8,820 nt of DNA from an uncultured Propionibacteriaceae bacterium (GTDB lineage: Bacteria; Actinomycetota; Actinomycetes; Propionibacteriales; Propionibacteriaceae), in NCBI GenBank assembly GCA_947038745.1, contig CAMQXE010000042.1, forward strand, positions 1-8,820. The letters run 5' to 3'. A program made the position numbers and the translations under genes. The stretch's first letter is position 1. The number at the start of each line of letters is the position of its first letter. The notes beneath the pieces were generated by a model. It did no database searches, had not been told where the DNA came from, and saw nothing but the letters and a program-made list of their open reading frames with translations. Positions 7,618 through 8,820 of the stretch are shown piece by piece.

Positions 7618-8334
7618 TTATGCAGCTAGTGCAAGCGAACGCATAGCGGCGACAGCGTAGCTCGACAAAATCTCATCGATAACAGCCTCATCATCTTCAA
7701 GAGATCCAGCGACGGCTGCTACCTGCGGTAGTGTCTCCAGCGGCTTGAGCTGAGTCGGAAGCACTGAAAGCACGGCGACACCGATATGACGTTTTCCCTG
7801 CCCAGCTAACGACGTGAGTTGCGATCCGGTTTCGTAGGGATCAACACTTGCCACACGAACCGGTAGCCGATGATGTGAACTCCAGACGCGACAGCGACGC
7901 TCCATAGCTCTACGATCAACGCCATCAAGGTTGCCATCATGGGCAAGGACTAGCGCATCGAGCTCGCTGGCGCGGTTAGCTGCTAGTGCATCATGAAGGC
8001 GACGATCTACAGCATTGAAAAGCGAAGAACCCGCTCCTAGCCCATCGCCGTCATAAATCCGAGCATCGGGGTTATGCGAAGCAAAGTATGAGCGTATGTG
8101 ATCAGTTGCAGGAGCTGATGGGGTAAACCCAGCAGCGCGTAGCGGGACACAGATGATCTCAGTTACCTCTGGGCTTAGCAGCTTCTTCAAGCCTACGGTT
8201 GAAGCTAGCGCGGTATCGGCCGCAGCGCAGATTAGGGATGGGCGTCGTCGTCGGATGTGTTCCTGGAGTCGCGATAGTAGCGCAAGACTCTCGGGAACAT
8301 TTGGGCTCACAAGGAGGAGTGCTGGTGCGGTCAC
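7618..8334 (-). CDS. CbiX/sirohydrochlorin chelatase-like protein lacking expected active-site histidines
   Basis: The 238-aa product looks like a two-lobe CbiX-type (chelatase fold) protein of Actinobacteria. Each half opens with a hydrophobic strand (ALLLVSPN at 5-12; DALVLAHDGN at 126-135), and the first half has VPLRAAGFTPSAPATDHI (63-80), which occupies the place of the family's substrate loop. CbiX enzymes insert Co2+ or Fe2+ into sirohydrochlorin using a His in an N-terminal HG(S/T) motif and a second His in a GYH-like loop. Here the positions read VSPN and AGFTP, so neither His is where expected. It may be a non-catalytic relative or have another ligand. The start is GTG (8332-8334), with a GAGGTGA ribosome-binding site 6 nt upstream. 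It stands alone with its own promoter; no cobalamin or siroheme gene is in view. The family assignment is tentative. Confidence 0.65.
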   Translation of the reverse strand: MTAPALLLVSPNVPESLALLSRLQEHIRRRRPSLICAAADTALASTVGLKKLLSPEVTEIICVPLRAAGFTPSAPATDHIRSYFASHNPDARIYDGDGLGAGSSLFNAVDRRLHDALAANRASELDALVLAHDGNLDGVDRRAMERRCRVWSSHHRLPVRVASVDPYETGSQLTSLAGQGKRHIGVAVLSVLPTQLKPLETLPQVAAVAGSLEDDEAVIDEILSSYAVAAMRSLALAA

Positions 8335-8340
8335 GATCGA

Positions 8341-8347
8341 TCACCTC
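8341..8347 (-). promoter_or_regulatory. Ribosome-binding site deciding the GTG start of the CbiX-like gene
   Basis: GAGGTGA on the minus strand ends 6 nt before the GTG at 8332-8334. It is the clearest Shine-Dalgarno in the window and supports the GTG start, in contrast to the weakly led or leaderless-looking genes elsewhere here. Confidence 0.75.
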
Positions 8348-8365
8348 ACTGGTCCGGACAACCTC

Positions 8366-8377
8366 TGGTACGTACCA
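8366..8377 (-). promoter_or_regulatory. 12-bp perfect palindrome at the predicted transcription start, candidate operator
   Basis: TGGTACGTACCA is a perfect palindrome directly abutting the -10 box (8378-8383), so it would cover the transcription start of the CbiX-like gene. That position is typical of a site for a dimeric repressor. The TGGT/ACCA arms resemble sites of some GntR-type regulators, but I cannot assign a regulator. An 8-bp palindrome GTCCGGAC at 8352-8359 lies further into the leader. Confidence 0.45.
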
Positions 8378-8407
8378 TTTATACACTGCTGATGGGTGTC
8401 CTGGCAA
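8378..8407 (-). promoter_or_regulatory. Promoter of the CbiX-like gene
   Basis: On the minus strand TTGCCA (-35, 8402-8407) and TATAAA (-10, 8378-8383) are separated by 18 bp. Transcription would start near 8371, leaving a leader of about 37 nt. This is the best sigma70-like promoter in the window, and it lies between the tRNA terminator and the gene. Confidence 0.65.
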
Positions 8408-8438
8408 GGGGCGGAGGGAGATTCAAAGCAAAGACATG

Positions 8439-8467
8439 AAAAAATCCCCTTCGTTAAACGAAGGGGA
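8439..8467 (-). terminator. Rho-independent terminator of the tRNA operon
   Basis: Read on the minus strand, a perfect 10-bp stem (arms 8458-8467 and 8445-8454) with a three-base loop is followed at once by six Ts (8439-8444). It starts 8 nt after the CCA of tRNA-Val. It ends the Gly-Cys-Val transcript and insulates the downstream CbiX-like gene. Confidence 0.93.
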
Positions 8468-8474
8468 CTAAATC

Positions 8475-8551
8475 TGGTGGGCGACGGCAGACTCGAACTG
8501 CCGACCTCTTCCGTGTCAGGGAAGCGCGCTAACCAGCTGCGCCAGCCGCCC
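8475..8551 (-). tRNA. tRNA-Val (anticodon GAC)
   Basis: The full cloverleaf can be drawn. The acceptor arm GGGCGGC pairs with GTCGCCC (one G-U), the anticodon stem is CTTCC/GGAAG around loop CTGACAC with anticodon GAC, and the T arm is GGCAG-TTCGAGT-CTGCC. The discriminator is A and CCA is encoded (8475-8477). It reads GTC/GTT valine codons. It is the last gene of the cluster, with one base between it and tRNA-Cys. Confidence 0.97.
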
Positions 8552-8552
8552 A

Positions 8553-8626
8553 TGGAGGTCGAGATGGGATTTGAACCCATGTACGCGGATTTGCAGTCCG
8601 CTGCCTCGCCTCTCGGCCACTCGACC
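8553..8626 (-). tRNA. tRNA-Cys (anticodon GCA)
   Basis: The acceptor stem GGTCGAG/CTCGACC is perfect. The anticodon stem GCGGA/TCCGC encloses CTGCAAA with anticodon GCA, and the T arm is TGGG-containing around TTCAAAT. The discriminator is U, the known identity base for tRNA-Cys, and CCA is encoded (8553-8555). Only base 8552 separates it from the 5' end of tRNA-Val. Confidence 0.97.
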
Positions 8627-8646
8627 TTGGGGGTTTTAACACCCTT

Positions 8647-8668
8647 GCAAGTCGTGCGAGAGACTTGC
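8647..8668 (-). other. Hairpin in the tRNA-Gly/tRNA-Cys spacer
   Basis: The 46-nt spacer (8627-8672) holds a perfect 7-bp stem (GCAAGTC/GACTTGC) with an 8-nt loop. A smaller GGGTGTT-AA-AACCC-like hairpin follows before tRNA-Cys. There is no clean U-tract, so these are more likely RNase landing or processing structures in the tRNA precursor than terminators. Confidence 0.4.
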
Positions 8669-8672
8669 TCCG

Positions 8673-8745
8673 AGCGGACGACGAGACTCGAACTCGCGAC
8701 CCTAACCTTGGCAAGGTTATGCGCTACCAACTGCGCTACGTCCGC
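8673..8745 (-). tRNA. tRNA-Gly (anticodon GCC)
   Basis: The acceptor arm GCGGACG/CGTCCGC is perfect. The anticodon stem TAACC/GGTTA encloses TTGCCAA with anticodon GCC, and the T arm GCGAG-TTCGAGT-CTCGT is canonical. The discriminator is U. The next three bases are CGG, so CCA is not encoded, unlike the other two tRNAs, and must be added enzymatically. It is the first gene of the operon. Confidence 0.97.
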
Positions 8746-8779
8746 ATGCACTTTGTTATTGAAACTTGGTGCGTCGAAG

Positions 8780-8809
8780 ACTCTAGTAGAGTTCTAGCAA
8801 CAAAAGCAA
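8780..8809 (-). promoter_or_regulatory. Candidate promoter of the tRNA-Gly-Cys-Val operon
   Basis: On the minus strand TTGCTT (8804-8809) and TAGAGT (8780-8785) are 18 bp apart, about 35 nt before tRNA-Gly. The -10 is half of a perfect 6+1+6 palindrome (8780-8792), so the box could be coincidental. The right edge of the window limits the view of upstream elements. Confidence 0.4.
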
Positions 8810-8820
8810 ATCGAAACTCT

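Noticed and set aside
7590..7635. Bidirectional terminator between the convergent PPK2 and CbiX-like genes
   Set aside because: Only a 5-bp CTAGC/GCTAG inverted repeat around a short T-run; the longer TTGCA arms need a 5-nt bulge. Too weak to call.
8352..8359. GTCCGGAC palindrome in the CbiX-like gene leader
   Set aside because: Eight bases is within chance expectation in GC-rich DNA; mentioned with the 12-bp palindrome but not called alone.
8341..8751. 136-aa minus-strand and 133-aa plus-strand open frames over the tRNA cluster
   Set aside because: They run through three well-folded tRNA genes and a terminator; open only by chance. The encoded peptides resemble the common spurious tRNA-region ORFs.
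8673..8820. Phage attachment site at the tRNA genes
   Set aside because: tRNA-Gly can host integration, but no integrase, direct repeat of a tRNA 3' end or atypical composition is visible inside the window.

Overview
The window is a chromosomal housekeeping segment of an actinobacterium. Evidence: a DUF3000-family protein (a family I know only from Actinomycetota), an actinobacterial-style DXS and HRDC-type RNase D, a tRNA-Gly/Cys/Val cluster, and G+C in the mid-50s by eye. That base composition is low for the phylum and would suit Arcanobacterium/Actinomyces-like or Corynebacterium-like bacteria. The genus cannot be fixed from this sequence alone. I see no integrase, transposase, CRISPR array, toxin or phage gene.

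Layout, left to right: (1) the C-terminal two thirds of aconitase (+), closed by a 14-bp perfect hairpin; (2) an unrecognised small multi-pass membrane protein (+) and then dxs (+), the first enzyme of the MEP isoprenoid pathway; (3) a minus-strand run msrB > DUF3000 > RNase D, whose last gene overlaps the end of dxs tail-to-tail by 11 bp; (4) a PPK2-type polyphosphate kinase (+), diverging from msrB; (5) a minus-strand CbiX/sirohydrochlorin-chelatase-like protein lacking the expected catalytic histidines, with its own promoter and a 12-bp palindrome next to the -10 box; (6) a minus-strand tRNA operon Gly(GCC) > Cys(GCA) > Val(GAC), with a candidate promoter near the right edge and a strong rho-independent terminator.

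The genes serve central metabolism (TCA cycle, isoprenoid precursors), RNA turnover, repair of oxidised methionine and polyphosphate-driven nucleotide phosphorylation. DUF3000 and RNase D share an ATGA stop/start overlap and are almost certainly co-translated, so the unknown DUF3000 protein is tied to RNase D by operon structure. Several genes have a -10-like hexamer 6 or 7 nt before a start codon and no convincing Shine-Dalgarno, which fits the leaderless transcription common in Actinobacteria.

I do not find a clearly new multi-gene system. The points most worth following up are the histidine-less CbiX-like protein with its palindromic operator candidate, the hairpin 3 nt before the DUF3000 start codon, the terminator-less dxs/rnd convergence and the unknown membrane protein between acn and dxs.
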